64,000 nt of DNA from Pelomonas aquatica. Lineage in GTDB: Bacteria > Pseudomonadota > Gammaproteobacteria > Burkholderiales > Burkholderiaceae_C. Below the pieces are notes generated by a model. It was not told the origin of the DNA and made no database searches. It saw only the letters and a program-made list of their open reading frames with translations. The stretch covers positions 160,735 through 224,734 of the forward strand of contig NZ_JAPPUW010000009.1 in NCBI RefSeq assembly GCF_026712205.1. Reading direction: 5' to 3'. Made by a program: the position numbers and the translations under genes. Shown here piece by piece: positions 56,015 through 64,000 of the stretch. Every line of letters starts with the position of its first letter. The stretch's first letter is position 1.

Positions 56015-56874
56015 AGCCCTTCGCGCGGCGTCGGGTAGCGCAGCCTCAGCCGCAGCTCGCGCTTGAGCCTGGCGTTGGACAGGCGGCGCGATTCGCTCCA
56101 GAAGCTCAGCTGCAGCGCGCCCATGCGCTCGGCCGCCTCGGCGCGCGCGATGCGCTCGGGCCGCGGCAGGGCACCCAAGTCCGCCGCAAGGTCGAAATAG
56201 TCGCCCATCAGCAGTTGGCTGTCGTCGCAGACGTTGACGGCGCGTTGCGGCAGGCCGCGCAGCAGCGCCAGCAGGCAGGCGCGCGCCAGGTCGTCGGCGT
56301 GGATGTGGTTGGTGAACACATCGTCCTCGCGCCTGAGCACCGGCGTGCCGCGCAGCAGGCGCTCGCGCGGATGGCCGCCCTCGCGGTCGCGGGCATAGAT
56401 GCCCGGGATGCGCAGCAGGCTCACACGCGTGCCGTGGCGGCGGCCGAAAGCGCGCAGGCCGGCCTCGGCATCGACGCGGCGGCGCGCGCGGTCGGTGGCG
56501 GGGTTCGGCGCGCGCGTCTCGTCGATGAAGTCGCCAGCGCAATCGCCGTAGACGCCGGTCGTGCTCGCATAGACCAGGGCCGCCGGCGGCCTGCGCGCCA
56601 GGGCCGAGAGCAGCCGGCGCGTGCGCGCGTCCGTGTCGCCGTCACGGGCGGGCGGGGCCAGGTGCAGCACGAAGTCGGCCAGGCCGGCCAGCCGGGCCAG
56701 CGTGGCCGGCTCGTCGAGGTTGCCGACCAGCGGCACGGCACCCGCCGCTCGCAGGCCGGTGGCACGCTCGGGGCTGGACGTCAGCGCGAACACGCGCCAG
56801 CGGCCGGCCAGCAGCTGCAGCACGCGCAGGCCGACGTCGCCGCAGCCGATGATCAATAGCCTCGGGGTGGTCAT
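56011..56874 (-). CDS. NAD-dependent epimerase/dehydratase-like protein (YeeZ-type SDR)
   Basis: A 287-residue extended-SDR protein with a dinucleotide loop near its N-terminus (LLIIGCGDVGLRV, residues 6-18). It has YASTTGVYGD (near 104) and a SLLRIPGIYARD segment typical of YeeZ-like proteins, which have a degenerate active site without a clear YxxxK. The function is unclear; a redox or sugar-nucleotide role is speculative. The ATG at 56874 faces a ferredoxin-reductase gene 66 bases away. Confidence 0.78.
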   Translation of the reverse strand: MTTPRLLIIGCGDVGLRVLQLLAGRWRVFALTSSPERATGLRAAGAVPLVGNLDEPATLARLAGLADFVLHLAPPARDGDTDARTRRLLSALARRPPAALVYASTTGVYGDCAGDFIDETRAPNPATDRARRRVDAEAGLRAFGRRHGTRVSLLRIPGIYARDREGGHPRERLLRGTPVLRREDDVFTNHIHADDLARACLLALLRGLPQRAVNVCDDSQLLMGDYFDLAADLGALPRPERIARAEAAERMGALQLSFWSESRRLSNARLKRELRLRLRYPTPREGL

Positions 56875-56940
56875 TCGGGGGTCGGGCAAAATGGCGGGCA
56901 GTCTACGGCCCGCCCTGGGCCGCTGCTTTTTGCATCGTCC

Positions 56941-57969
56941 ATGCCCCATCAGATCACCATCCAGCCCGCCGGCCGCGTCTACACGACCGAGGGCGACGAC
57001 ACCCTGCTCGCCGCCGCCATCCGCAACGGCGTCGGCCTGCCCTATGGCTGCAAGGACGGCGCCTGCGGCTCCTGCAAGAGCAGGCTGCTCGAAGGCGCCG
57101 TCATCCACGGCAACCACCAGCCCAAAGCCCTGTCGGCCGAGGAAGAGGCCGCCGGCTTCATCCTGACCTGCTGCGCGCGGCCGCAGACCGACTGCGTCGT
57201 CGAGGCGCGCACGGTGCCGGGCGCCGGCGAGTTCCCGGTGCTGAAACTGCCCACGCGCGTCGTGGCCGTCATGAAGCCCGCGCCTGATGTGGCCGTGCTG
57301 ACCATGCAACTGGCCGCCAACCAGAACTTCCAGTTCCGCGCCGGCCAGTACGTCGAGTTCATCCTGCGCGACGGCTCGCGCCGCAGCTACTCGATGGCCA
57401 ACGCGCCGCACACTCTGCCGGGCCAGATCGAGCTGCACATCCGCCACATGCCCGGCGGCAAGTTCACCGACCATGTCTTCGGCGCGCTGAAGGAGAAGGA
57501 CATCCTGCGCATGGAAGGCCCGTTCGGCAGCTTCTTCCTGCGCGAGGACGGCGCCAAGCCCATCGTGCTGCTGGCCAGCGGCACGGGCTTCGCGCCGATC
57601 AAGGCCATCATCGAGCGCGCCCGCCACGTCGAGTCCACGCGGCCCATGGTGCTGTACTGGGGCGCGCGCAGGCAGGCCGACCTCTACCTGAACGACTGGG
57701 CGGCACGGATCGCGGCCGAATGGCCGACGCTGAGCTATGTGCCCGTGCTGTCCGAGCCCGATGCCGGCTGGACGGGCCGCACCGGCTTCGTCCACCGCGC
57801 CGTCATGCAAGACCTGCCGGACCTGTCGGGCCACCAGGTCTATGCCTGCGGCGCGCCGGTCATGGTGGACGCGGCGCATAAGGACTTCGTCGCGCAGTGC
57901 AGGCTGCCGGAGGCGGAGTTCTACGCCGACGCCTTCACGTCCGAAGCGGACAAGCACGCCAAGGCCTGA
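56941..57969 (+). CDS. Ferredoxin-reductase-type oxidoreductase (2Fe-2S plus FAD/NAD domains)
   Basis: A 342-residue protein in three parts: a plant-type [2Fe-2S] domain (CKDGACGSC near 37-45, fourth Cys in LTCCARP near 77), an FAD-binding domain (RSYSMANAP near 149, then GGKFTDHVF) and an NAD-binding domain (ASGTGFAPIKAI near 212). This layout is shared by CDP-6-deoxy-3,4-glucoseen reductase-type and phenol/benzoate-type reductases. It would pass electrons from NAD(P)H to an oxygenase or deoxysugar enzyme. The next gene, 2 bases later, encodes a 2OG-Fe oxygenase, but that family does not normally need such a reductase. Confidence 0.88.
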   Translation: MPHQITIQPAGRVYTTEGDDTLLAAAIRNGVGLPYGCKDGACGSCKSRLLEGAVIHGNHQPKALSAEEEAAGFILTCCARPQTDCVVEARTVPGAGEFPVLKLPTRVVAVMKPAPDVAVLTMQLAANQNFQFRAGQYVEFILRDGSRRSYSMANAPHTLPGQIELHIRHMPGGKFTDHVFGALKEKDILRMEGPFGSFFLREDGAKPIVLLASGTGFAPIKAIIERARHVESTRPMVLYWGARRQADLYLNDWAARIAAEWPTLSYVPVLSEPDAGWTGRTGFVHRAVMQDLPDLSGHQVYACGAPVMVDAAHKDFVAQCRLPEAEFYADAFTSEADKHAKA

Positions 57970-57971
57970 GC

Positions 57972-58700
57972 ATGTTCGAGCCGCCCTGGACCGATCCGGC
58001 CGACGTCGTCGGCGCCCTCAAGCGTGATGGGGAGGCCGTGCTCGCCCCGTCTTCCCTCGGCATCCTGGGCGCGTCCGCGACCGATCTCGACACCCTCAAG
58101 CCCTGCTGGGACGACCTGCCGCCGGACGGCTATCTGCGCGACGGCGGGCGCTACCGCTTCCGCCGCCACGGCTGCTTCGTCGCCGACGGCGGCACGCTGA
58201 CCCTGGCCCCGCACCGCGCCCACTGGCAGCCGCTGGACTACAACGCGCTGCACGGCGGCATGCAGCGCTGGTATGTGCCGCTGGCCCAGGAGATGGCCGC
58301 GTCGCCGGCCTGGACGGCACTGCTGCTCGGCCTGGCTCGCGTGACCTCGCAGCTCAAGGGCGAGCAGCCCTGGTTCATCGAGGCCCACCCCTTCCGCATC
58401 GACACCAGCGACGGCATCGGCCGCCCGACGCCCGAGGGCGCCCACCGCGACGGCGTGGACCTCGTGGCCGTGCTGCTGGTAGGCCGCCACCAGATCAAGG
58501 GCGGCGAGTCGCGCGTCTTCGAGGCCAAGGGCCCGGCCGGCCAGCGCTTCACGATGACCGAGCCTTGGACCGCGCTGCTGCTCGACGACGAGCGCGTGAT
58601 CCACGAGACCACGCCCATCCAGCCGCTGGCCGCCGGCGAGCGCGGCTGGCGCGATACCTTGGTCATCACCTTGCGAAGTCACGGCTTCCAGGGTCCGTAA
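57972..58700 (+). CDS. 2OG-Fe dioxygenase family protein
   Basis: A 242-residue protein resembling the 2OG-Fe(II) oxygenase group of isoleucine hydroxylases. The likely iron ligands are His147 or the HRDG pair of GAHRDGVDL (near 158-161) and a later His in ERVIHETTPI (near 206), with an Arg in GWRDTLVITLR for 2-oxoglutarate. Start ATG is 2 bases after the reductase stop, so the two are cotranscribed. The substrate is unknown; the amino-acid-hydroxylase relationship is by resemblance. A hairpin (58708-58736) follows the stop. Confidence 0.75.
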   Translation: MFEPPWTDPADVVGALKRDGEAVLAPSSLGILGASATDLDTLKPCWDDLPPDGYLRDGGRYRFRRHGCFVADGGTLTLAPHRAHWQPLDYNALHGGMQRWYVPLAQEMAASPAWTALLLGLARVTSQLKGEQPWFIEAHPFRIDTSDGIGRPTPEGAHRDGVDLVAVLLVGRHQIKGGESRVFEAKGPAGQRFTMTEPWTALLLDDERVIHETTPIQPLAAGERGWRDTLVITLRSHGFQGP

Positions 58701-58707
58701 AATCCCC

Positions 58708-58736
58708 AACGGCCACGCCAAAAGCGTGGCCGTTCT
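58708..58736 (+). terminator. Hairpin terminator after the 2OG-Fe oxygenase gene
   Basis: An 11-base stem AACGGCCACGC / GCGTGGCCGTT with loop CAAAA, followed by a weak CTTCC tail rather than a T run. It probably ends the reductase-oxygenase transcript. Confidence 0.6.
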
Positions 58737-58770
58737 TCCATCACTGCCGCGCCTACCCGGCGCCCGACGC

Positions 58771-59826
58771 ATGACCCCGACCTCCCTCTTCGGCCTGCCC
58801 GAGCAGGCTCCCCACGAGCGCGTGCTGCTCGCCACCGACCCGGCCACCGGCCTCAAGGCCATCCTGGCCGTGCACAGCACCGCGCGCGGCCCCGCCTTCG
58901 GCGGCTGCCGCCTGTGGCACTACGACTCCGAACTCGCCGCGCTGAACGATGCGCTGCGCCTGTCGCAGGGCATGAGCCTGAAGAATGCGCTGGCCGACCT
59001 GCCCTTCGGCGGCGGCAAGGCCGTCATCCTGAAACCCGAGGGTGCCTTCGATCGCCCCGCGCTGTTCGCCGCCTTCGGCCGCGCCGTGCAGTCGCTGAAC
59101 GGCGCCTACATCACGGCCGAGGACGTCGGCACGACCACCGCCGACATGCGCGGCATGCAGGCCTTGACGCCCTATGTCAGCGGCATCCCGCGCGAAGGCG
59201 CCTTCGGTGGCGACCCCAGCCCCAAGACCGCCTGGGGCGTGTTCGTCTCCATCCGCGCCGGCGTCCGCCTCGTGCTGGGCCGCAACTCGCTCGAAGGCGT
59301 GCGCGTCGCGCTGCAGGGCCTGGGCGCCGTCGGCTGGCACCTGGCCGAGTTCCTGCACCAGGCCGGCGCCAGGCTGGTCGTGGCCGACGTGGATGCGGTC
59401 AAGGTCGAGCGCGCCGTCGCGCAGTTCGGCGCCGTGGCCGCCCATGTGGGCGAGATCCTGGCCGCCGACGTCGACGTGCTGGCCCCCTGCGCCCTCGGCG
59501 CCTCGCTGAACGAGCAGACGGTGCCCGCCATCCGCGCCCAGCTGATCGCCGGCGCGGCCAACAACCAGCTCGCCACGCCGGCCGACGGCGACGCGCTGCA
59601 GCGCCGCGGCATCTGCTACCTGCCCGACTACCTGGTGAATGCCGGCGGCATCATCAGCGTCGCCCGCGAGTACCGCAACGAGGGCGAGGAACAGGCCGTG
59701 ATGGCCGAGGTCGGCAAGATCGCCGAGCGCGTCGAGGAACTGCTGGCCCGCGTGCAGGCGGCCGACTCGACGCCGGCCCGCGTGGCCGACGACTGGGCCC
59801 GCTCCAAGCTCGTGCGCCCGGCCTGA
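58771..59826 (+). CDS. Leu/Phe/Val/Glu dehydrogenase-family enzyme
   Basis: A 351-residue amino-acid dehydrogenase of the LeuDH/PheDH group, which reversibly deaminates a branched or aromatic amino acid with NAD. The catalytic Lys lies in LPFGGGKAVI (near residue 86). The central segment GPAFGGCRLW, the EDVGTTTADM block (near 117) and the dinucleotide motif LQGLGAVGWHLAEFL (near 186-200) follow. Leucine-type specificity is possible, but not proven. It stands between a hairpin and the FadL-like gene, with no catabolic partners in view. Confidence 0.9.
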   Translation: MTPTSLFGLPEQAPHERVLLATDPATGLKAILAVHSTARGPAFGGCRLWHYDSELAALNDALRLSQGMSLKNALADLPFGGGKAVILKPEGAFDRPALFAAFGRAVQSLNGAYITAEDVGTTTADMRGMQALTPYVSGIPREGAFGGDPSPKTAWGVFVSIRAGVRLVLGRNSLEGVRVALQGLGAVGWHLAEFLHQAGARLVVADVDAVKVERAVAQFGAVAAHVGEILAADVDVLAPCALGASLNEQTVPAIRAQLIAGAANNQLATPADGDALQRRGICYLPDYLVNAGGIISVAREYRNEGEEQAVMAEVGKIAERVEELLARVQAADSTPARVADDWARSKLVRPA

Positions 59827-60014
59827 ACCGCATCGCCGCCCACCGGGCGGCGGGCTTGAGGCCTAACGGTTTTTCCGGTCGGCAGCCCCGCGCTGCCGAC
59901 TTCTAGAGAGACCACTCGAATTCAGGGTTTCCCCAGGGCGGTTGTGACCTCCTGGCGACAGGGCGCTGCCCACAATCCGCGCCGGTCACGCACGATTACC
60001 CCGGAGACAAGCCC

Positions 60015-61496
60015 ATGCCCAGAATCCCACGCCTGATGGCGCGCCCGCTGCTGGCCGCCATCGCCCTGCTGCCCCTGGCCCTGACGGCCCCGACGGCTCA
60101 TGCCGCCGGCTATCGCTTCGGCACGCAGAGCGCCGCCGCCGAAGGCACGGCCAATGCCAACGGCGCCGAGGCCGTCGACGCGAGCACGCTGTTCGCCAAC
60201 CCCGCCGGCATCACGCGGCTGGGCAAGGGCTGGAACTTCTCCGGCGTGCTGGACTACGTCGACCCGAAGACACGCTTCACCGACGAAGGCTCCTTCATCT
60301 CGCTGCCGGGCTCCGGCCTGCAGCCGCGCCAGATCGGTACCGTCGGCGACACGACGAGCTTCGCCAAGGCCCAGGTCGTGCCGCATGCCTACCTGAGCTA
60401 CCAGGGCGACAACGGCCTGGCCTACGGCCTGGGCGTGTTCGTGCCCTGGGGCACCAAGCTCGACTATCCGGCCAGCTGGGGCGGGCGCTACAACCTGCAG
60501 TCGGTCGAGCTGAAGTCGCTGTCGATCAACCCCAACATCGCCTGGAAGGTCACGCCCGAGCTGTCGCTGGCCGGCGGCCTGAACCTGCAATACATGGAAG
60601 GCAAGCTGCGCCGCGCGGTGCCCTATGCCTCCGTCTACGCGGCCGGCCTGCTCGGTGCCGCCCACCAGGCCGCCGTCGGCGGCGCGCCGGGCCTGGCCCT
60701 GCAGCTGCAGCAGCAGGCGGCCCAGGTCTTCGGCGACCCGAGCTACGACGGCGCCATCGCCGTCACCGGCAAGAACTGGGGCCTGGGCTTCAACCTCGCG
60801 CTGCTGTGGGAGCCCGCGGCCGGCACGCGCGTCGGCCTGAGCTATCGCAGCAGCGTCGGCCAGAAGCTGCGCGGCAGCGCCGACTGGACCCAGCCCGGCA
60901 CGCTGCCGGCCAATGTGCTGGCCGCTGTCAAGGCCGCGCCCTACAACGGCGTTTCGGCGCTGGACCACAACGGCTCCGACGCCAGCCTGTCGGTGCGCAC
61001 GCCCGAGTCGCTGTCGCTGCACGGCTTCCAGCAGCTGACGCCCACCGTCGCCGTCATGGGCGACTTCACGTTCACGCGCGACTCGCAGCTGAAGCAGCTG
61101 CGCATCGACTTCGCGAACACGACGGCCGACTCCATCACCGCCGAGCACTGGAAGGACAGCACCAAGGTCTCCATCGGCGCGCAGTGGAAGGCCCTGCCCT
61201 CGCTGATGCTGCGCACCGGCTACAGCCGCGACCTCTCGCCCGTGCCGTCCGCCACGCGCAGCCCGGCCCTGCCCGACGCGGCGCGCACCTGGTTCGCGCT
61301 GGGCGCCAACTGGGCCTTCATGGACAACGCCAGCGTCGACTTCTCCTTCGGCCATGTGAAGCTGAAGGACGCCGCGATGACCGCCACCGACGACGGCGAC
61401 GGCGAGACGCCGTGCAACTGCTCCTTCGCAACCGCGCGCGGCAACTACGCCACCAAGGCCACCATCTTCGGCCTGCAGTTCAACTACAAGTTCTGA
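60015..61496 (+). CDS. FadL-family outer-membrane transport protein
   Basis: A 493-residue outer-membrane beta-barrel. A signal peptide ends near residue 31 (THA|AGYRFGT). The N-terminal plug signature follows: GTQSAAAEGTANANGAEA then STLFANPAGITRLG (FadL-type NPAG near residue 63). The C-terminus ends in Phe (FNYKF), as expected for OMP assembly. Family members take up long-chain fatty acids or other hydrophobics. A GGAG precedes the ATG. The 188 bases before it hold no gene. It is followed after 11 bases by the PhoD gene, which has its own GGAGG. Confidence 0.93.
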   Translation: MPRIPRLMARPLLAAIALLPLALTAPTAHAAGYRFGTQSAAAEGTANANGAEAVDASTLFANPAGITRLGKGWNFSGVLDYVDPKTRFTDEGSFISLPGSGLQPRQIGTVGDTTSFAKAQVVPHAYLSYQGDNGLAYGLGVFVPWGTKLDYPASWGGRYNLQSVELKSLSINPNIAWKVTPELSLAGGLNLQYMEGKLRRAVPYASVYAAGLLGAAHQAAVGGAPGLALQLQQQAAQVFGDPSYDGAIAVTGKNWGLGFNLALLWEPAAGTRVGLSYRSSVGQKLRGSADWTQPGTLPANVLAAVKAAPYNGVSALDHNGSDASLSVRTPESLSLHGFQQLTPTVAVMGDFTFTRDSQLKQLRIDFANTTADSITAEHWKDSTKVSIGAQWKALPSLMLRTGYSRDLSPVPSATRSPALPDAARTWFALGANWAFMDNASVDFSFGHVKLKDAAMTATDDGDGETPCNCSFATARGNYATKATIFGLQFNYKF

Positions 61497-61507
61497 GGAG
61501 GCTCACC

Positions 61508-63832
61508 ATGGATCGCCGCAATTTCCTTCGTCGCAGCGCCGCCCAGGCCGGCGCCCTGATCACCGCCTCCACCGCACTGTCCAGCCTCGTCGGCTGCGGC
61601 GGCGGCGGTGACGCCGGAGCGCCCATCCAGCCGCTGCCGGCCACCTTCCCCGGCACCAGCACGCCGCTGCCGACGACGGCCGCCGCGAGCGGCTCGTTCA
61701 AGTTCCCGCAGTCGGTCGCCTCGGGCGACCCCAAGCCGGACGGCGCCGTGCTGTGGGCCCGCGTGGTGCCCGCCAGCGCCGACGACGTGGCCACCGCCAC
61801 CGGCGCCGGCAGCTACAGCGTCACGCTGAAGATCAGCAGCGCCGACAACAGCGCCAACCTCGGCACGACCACGGCGCTGAGCGGCAGCATCGACGCGAGC
61901 GCCGACGTGCCGGTCTACGAGTTCTACGACCACTCGCTGCGCCACCGCATCAGCGGCCTGAAGCCGGCCACCGTCTACTACTACCAGTTCACGGCCGGCT
62001 CCAGCAGCTCGCGCGTCGGCAGCTTCAAGACGGCGCCGGCCAGCGATGCCGACATCGGCTCGCTGAACTTCGCCTACATCACCTGCCAGGACTGGAGCGT
62101 GAACCACTGGGCCGGCCTCGATGCGCTGGCACAGGAGAACATCGACTTCATCGTCCACCTGGGCGACTACATCTACGAGGCCGTCGGCGCCAGCTACCAG
62201 ACCGGCGGCGTCGAGAGCGCCCACGCGGCGCTGGCCCTGCCCGACGGCACGGCCCTGCCCACCGGCGGCAAGTACGCGACGACGCTGGCCGACTACCGCT
62301 ACCTCTACAAGCGCTACCGCACCGACCGCCGCCTGCAGAACCTGCACGAGCGCTTCGCCTTCATCGCGATCTGGGACGACCACGAGTTCAGCGACGACTG
62401 CTGGCAGGACCGCGAGGTCTACGACAACGGCAGCTTCAACGCGGCCACCGGCGTCGGCGACAACACGGCCCAGACCTCGCGCCGCCTCGCGGCCACCCAG
62501 GCCTGGTTCGAGAACATGCCGGCGGAGGTCTCCTTCACGCTGGATCCCGGCCAGGGCATCACCAACATCCGCCTCTACCGCGACTTCAGGTTCGGCAAGC
62601 TGATGCATCTGGTCATCACCGACCAGCGCCTCTACCGTGCCGACCACATGATCCCCGAGGCCGCACCCAATCCGCTCACCGGCCAACCCATCGGCGCCAT
62701 CGGTGCACGCTATCTGGTGCCGCAGACCAGCTTCAATGCGGTCGAGGCGGCCAAACTCGCGGCCGGCGCCAAGCTGCCCGACCCGCTGGCCGTGGTCAGC
62801 ATGCTGGGCGCGGCGCAGCGCCAGTGGTGGGTGCAGACGATGACGACCTCCACCGCGCAATGGAAGGTCTGGGGCAACGAAGTCTCGCTGCTGCGCATGA
62901 GCGTCGATGGCGCCAAGATCCCGGCCGCGCCGGCCGCGTTCAAGACCAATTTCCTGCTCGACTGCGACCAGTGGGACGGCTACAACGCCGAGCGCAAATA
63001 CCTGATGGGCCAGCTGCTGGCCAAGGGCGTGCAGAACGTCGTCGCCGTCACCGGCGACATCCACGCCTTCTATGCCGGCGTCGTCATGGCCGACTACGAC
63101 GCGGCGACCCAGGTGCCCGCCATGGTCGACCTCGTCACGGCCGGCGTATCCAGCAACTCCAACTTCAGCTACTTCTACGGCGCGGCCAGCCAGCCGGCGT
63201 TCGCGGCGCTGAAGCCGCTGGTCGCAACCAGCGAGGCCGAGGCCGAGGGCATCGCCATCCAGATGCTGAGCGCGGCCATCGCGATGGGCGCCGGCGTGAC
63301 CGACCTGAGCAACACGGCGGCCATCACCGCCGCCGTGCAGGCCGCCATCGCCGCCCACGTCATCACGGCCGCCGCCGTGACGCCGACGCCCACGCTGTCC
63401 AAGGCCGTCATCAACACCTTCGACGAGACCCAGGCCGGCACGATGGGCAGCATCGTCGCCAACACCATCGCCGGCCTGGCCGCCGCGTCCAGGTCGGTGG
63501 CCGCGATGACGCTCTACGGCCTGATCCAGCAGAAGCTGGCCGCGGCCCTGGGCATCCCGGCCGCCGCCGTGCCGGCGTCGGAAGTCATCAAGCGCCTGAA
63601 CCCGTTCGCCAATTCGACGACGGCCGCGGCGCCCACGGTCAACAACCCGTGGATCAGGTATGTCAACAGCGATGCCCAGGGCTATGCCGTCGTCTCGCTG
63701 AGCAAGACCGAACTGGTGTGCAACTTCAAGAAGGTGGCACGCCAGGTGGGTGGAGTGGCCCCGACGACCCCGGTGGCCAGCGTCAAGACGGCCCGCGTCG
63801 CGGCCGGCGTGACGGATGTGACCGTGAGCTGA
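61508..63832 (+). CDS. phoD: PhoD-family phosphatase/phosphodiesterase, Tat-exported lipoprotein
   Basis: A 774-residue PhoD-family protein. The start MDRRNFLRRSAAQ is a twin-arginine signal, followed by a lipobox LVGC near residue 30, so it is exported folded and lipidated. An Fn3-like N-domain (about 60-180) precedes the metallophosphatase domain: HLGDYIYE (near 217), IWDDHEFSDD (near 294), TGDIHAFYAG (near 518). A long Ala-rich insertion (about 560-720) makes it larger than the usual 500-600 residues. It is the last gene of the FadL-PhoD pair and is followed by a strong terminator (63853-63880). Hydrolysis of phosphodiesters or phosphotriesters is expected under phosphate limitation. Confidence 0.9.
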   Translation: MDRRNFLRRSAAQAGALITASTALSSLVGCGGGGDAGAPIQPLPATFPGTSTPLPTTAAASGSFKFPQSVASGDPKPDGAVLWARVVPASADDVATATGAGSYSVTLKISSADNSANLGTTTALSGSIDASADVPVYEFYDHSLRHRISGLKPATVYYYQFTAGSSSSRVGSFKTAPASDADIGSLNFAYITCQDWSVNHWAGLDALAQENIDFIVHLGDYIYEAVGASYQTGGVESAHAALALPDGTALPTGGKYATTLADYRYLYKRYRTDRRLQNLHERFAFIAIWDDHEFSDDCWQDREVYDNGSFNAATGVGDNTAQTSRRLAATQAWFENMPAEVSFTLDPGQGITNIRLYRDFRFGKLMHLVITDQRLYRADHMIPEAAPNPLTGQPIGAIGARYLVPQTSFNAVEAAKLAAGAKLPDPLAVVSMLGAAQRQWWVQTMTTSTAQWKVWGNEVSLLRMSVDGAKIPAAPAAFKTNFLLDCDQWDGYNAERKYLMGQLLAKGVQNVVAVTGDIHAFYAGVVMADYDAATQVPAMVDLVTAGVSSNSNFSYFYGAASQPAFAALKPLVATSEAEAEGIAIQMLSAAIAMGAGVTDLSNTAAITAAVQAAIAAHVITAAAVTPTPTLSKAVINTFDETQAGTMGSIVANTIAGLAAASRSVAAMTLYGLIQQKLAAALGIPAAAVPASEVIKRLNPFANSTTAAAPTVNNPWIRYVNSDAQGYAVVSLSKTELVCNFKKVARQVGGVAPTTPVASVKTARVAAGVTDVTVS

Positions 63833-63852
63833 TCCTCACGTCGGCACAGCAG

Positions 63853-63880
63853 AACGCCCGGCACCGCCGGGCGTTTTTTT
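63853..63880 (+). terminator. Intrinsic terminator after phoD
   Basis: A 10-base stem AACGCCCGGC / GCCGGGCGTT with an ACC loop and a T7 tail. It ends 2 bases before the intron start, consistent with the terminator-linked insertion sites used by IIC introns. Confidence 0.92.
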
Positions 63881-63882
63881 CG

Positions 63883-64000
63883 GTGCGCCCGGCAGGGTGC
63901 ACCTACTCGGAGGTGAGAGTCCTCTATCAGCCCGGCAAGGGGAATGGTTAGCCAATGGCAAGGGTTCCGCGGGTGACTGTGGGTCTGAAGGAAGCCGGAT
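63883..64000 (+). mobile_element. Group II intron, 5' end (IIC-like), cut by the window edge
   Basis: The sequence begins GTGCGCCCGGCAGGGTGC, the form of a bacterial group II intron 5' end (GTGYG). It continues with GGTGAGAGTCC (63912-63922), GTTAGCC (63946-63952), GGCAAGGGTTCCG and TCTGAAGGAAGCCGG (63984-63998). These domain I landmarks appear in the same order in the structurally known Oceanobacillus iheyensis IIC intron (from memory). The reverse transcriptase ORF and 3' end would lie to the right. The class is an inference from this resemblance and from the position just after a terminator. Confidence 0.85.

Overview
The window is a dense, very GC-rich stretch (roughly 70% G+C by eye) of a Burkholderiales chromosome. 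The gene content and order fit the Roseateles/Pelomonas/Rubrivivax neighbourhood, although genus cannot be settled by eye. Supporting signs are an EarP/EF-P pair with the modifiable Arg32, the mltG-tmk-holB-pilZ-tatD gene order, PilZ, DUF3422 and DUF4936 proteins, a fused PabB-PabC enzyme, and many 4-bp stop/start overlaps (ATGA, GTGA, TTGA).

Layout. 1-3620: end of a LysR regulator, gluQRS, a tandem-domain FKBP prolyl isomerase, a PilZ protein and a secreted S1/P1 nuclease. 3635-10855 (minus strand): a tightly overlapping six-gene unit. It reads, in transcription order, JetA-like kleisin, JetB-like small subunit, JetC-like SMC ATPase, JetD-like Toprim protein, a hotdog thioesterase and methionine aminopeptidase. 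The first four form a divergent Wadjet/MksBEFG-type anti-plasmid condensin and are the strongest candidate for an under-described system. 10956-19688: a DODA-type dioxygenase, a large exported six-hairpin glycosidase, a hydratase, a cold-shock/DUF1294 fusion, a LysR gene divergent from an NAD-binding oxidoreductase (with a clear LysR box between them), a GNAT and a DEAD-box helicase with a long leader. 19689-25925: pabBC, orn, an M48 protease, pterin dehydratase, rsgA and small envelope proteins. 26022-36346: uvrC divergent from earP-efp, an ankyrin/tatD/pilZ/holB/tmk/mltG operon divergent from ygfZ-DUF4936, and a ParE-type toxin-antitoxin pair. 36394-45303: a thioesterase-GNAT fusion, an esterase and an S10 peptidase lipoprotein, Fe-alcohol dehydrogenase, a chemoreceptor, a KAS III homologue and DUF3422. 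45540-56014: guaC, a CpxP/CpxR/CpxA-like His-rich signalling operon, valS, a 2-hydroxyacid-dehydrogenase homologue that has lost its catalytic residues, galU, cysM with a 40-residue CPxC protein and TusA, tRNA-Leu(CAA) and a rhomboid protease. 56011-63832: an epimerase-like protein, a ferredoxin reductase, a 2OG-Fe oxygenase, an amino-acid dehydrogenase, a FadL porin and a Tat-exported PhoD phosphatase. 63883-64000: the 5' end of a group II intron, placed directly behind the phoD terminator.

Most of the window is housekeeping. The accessory elements are the Wadjet-like cassette, the ParE module, two copies of a 72-bp dispersed repeat (21462-21533 and 45466-45537) and the intron. A -10-like hexamer exactly 7 nt before an ATG, with no Shine-Dalgarno, recurs at seven genes and suggests widespread leaderless transcription.
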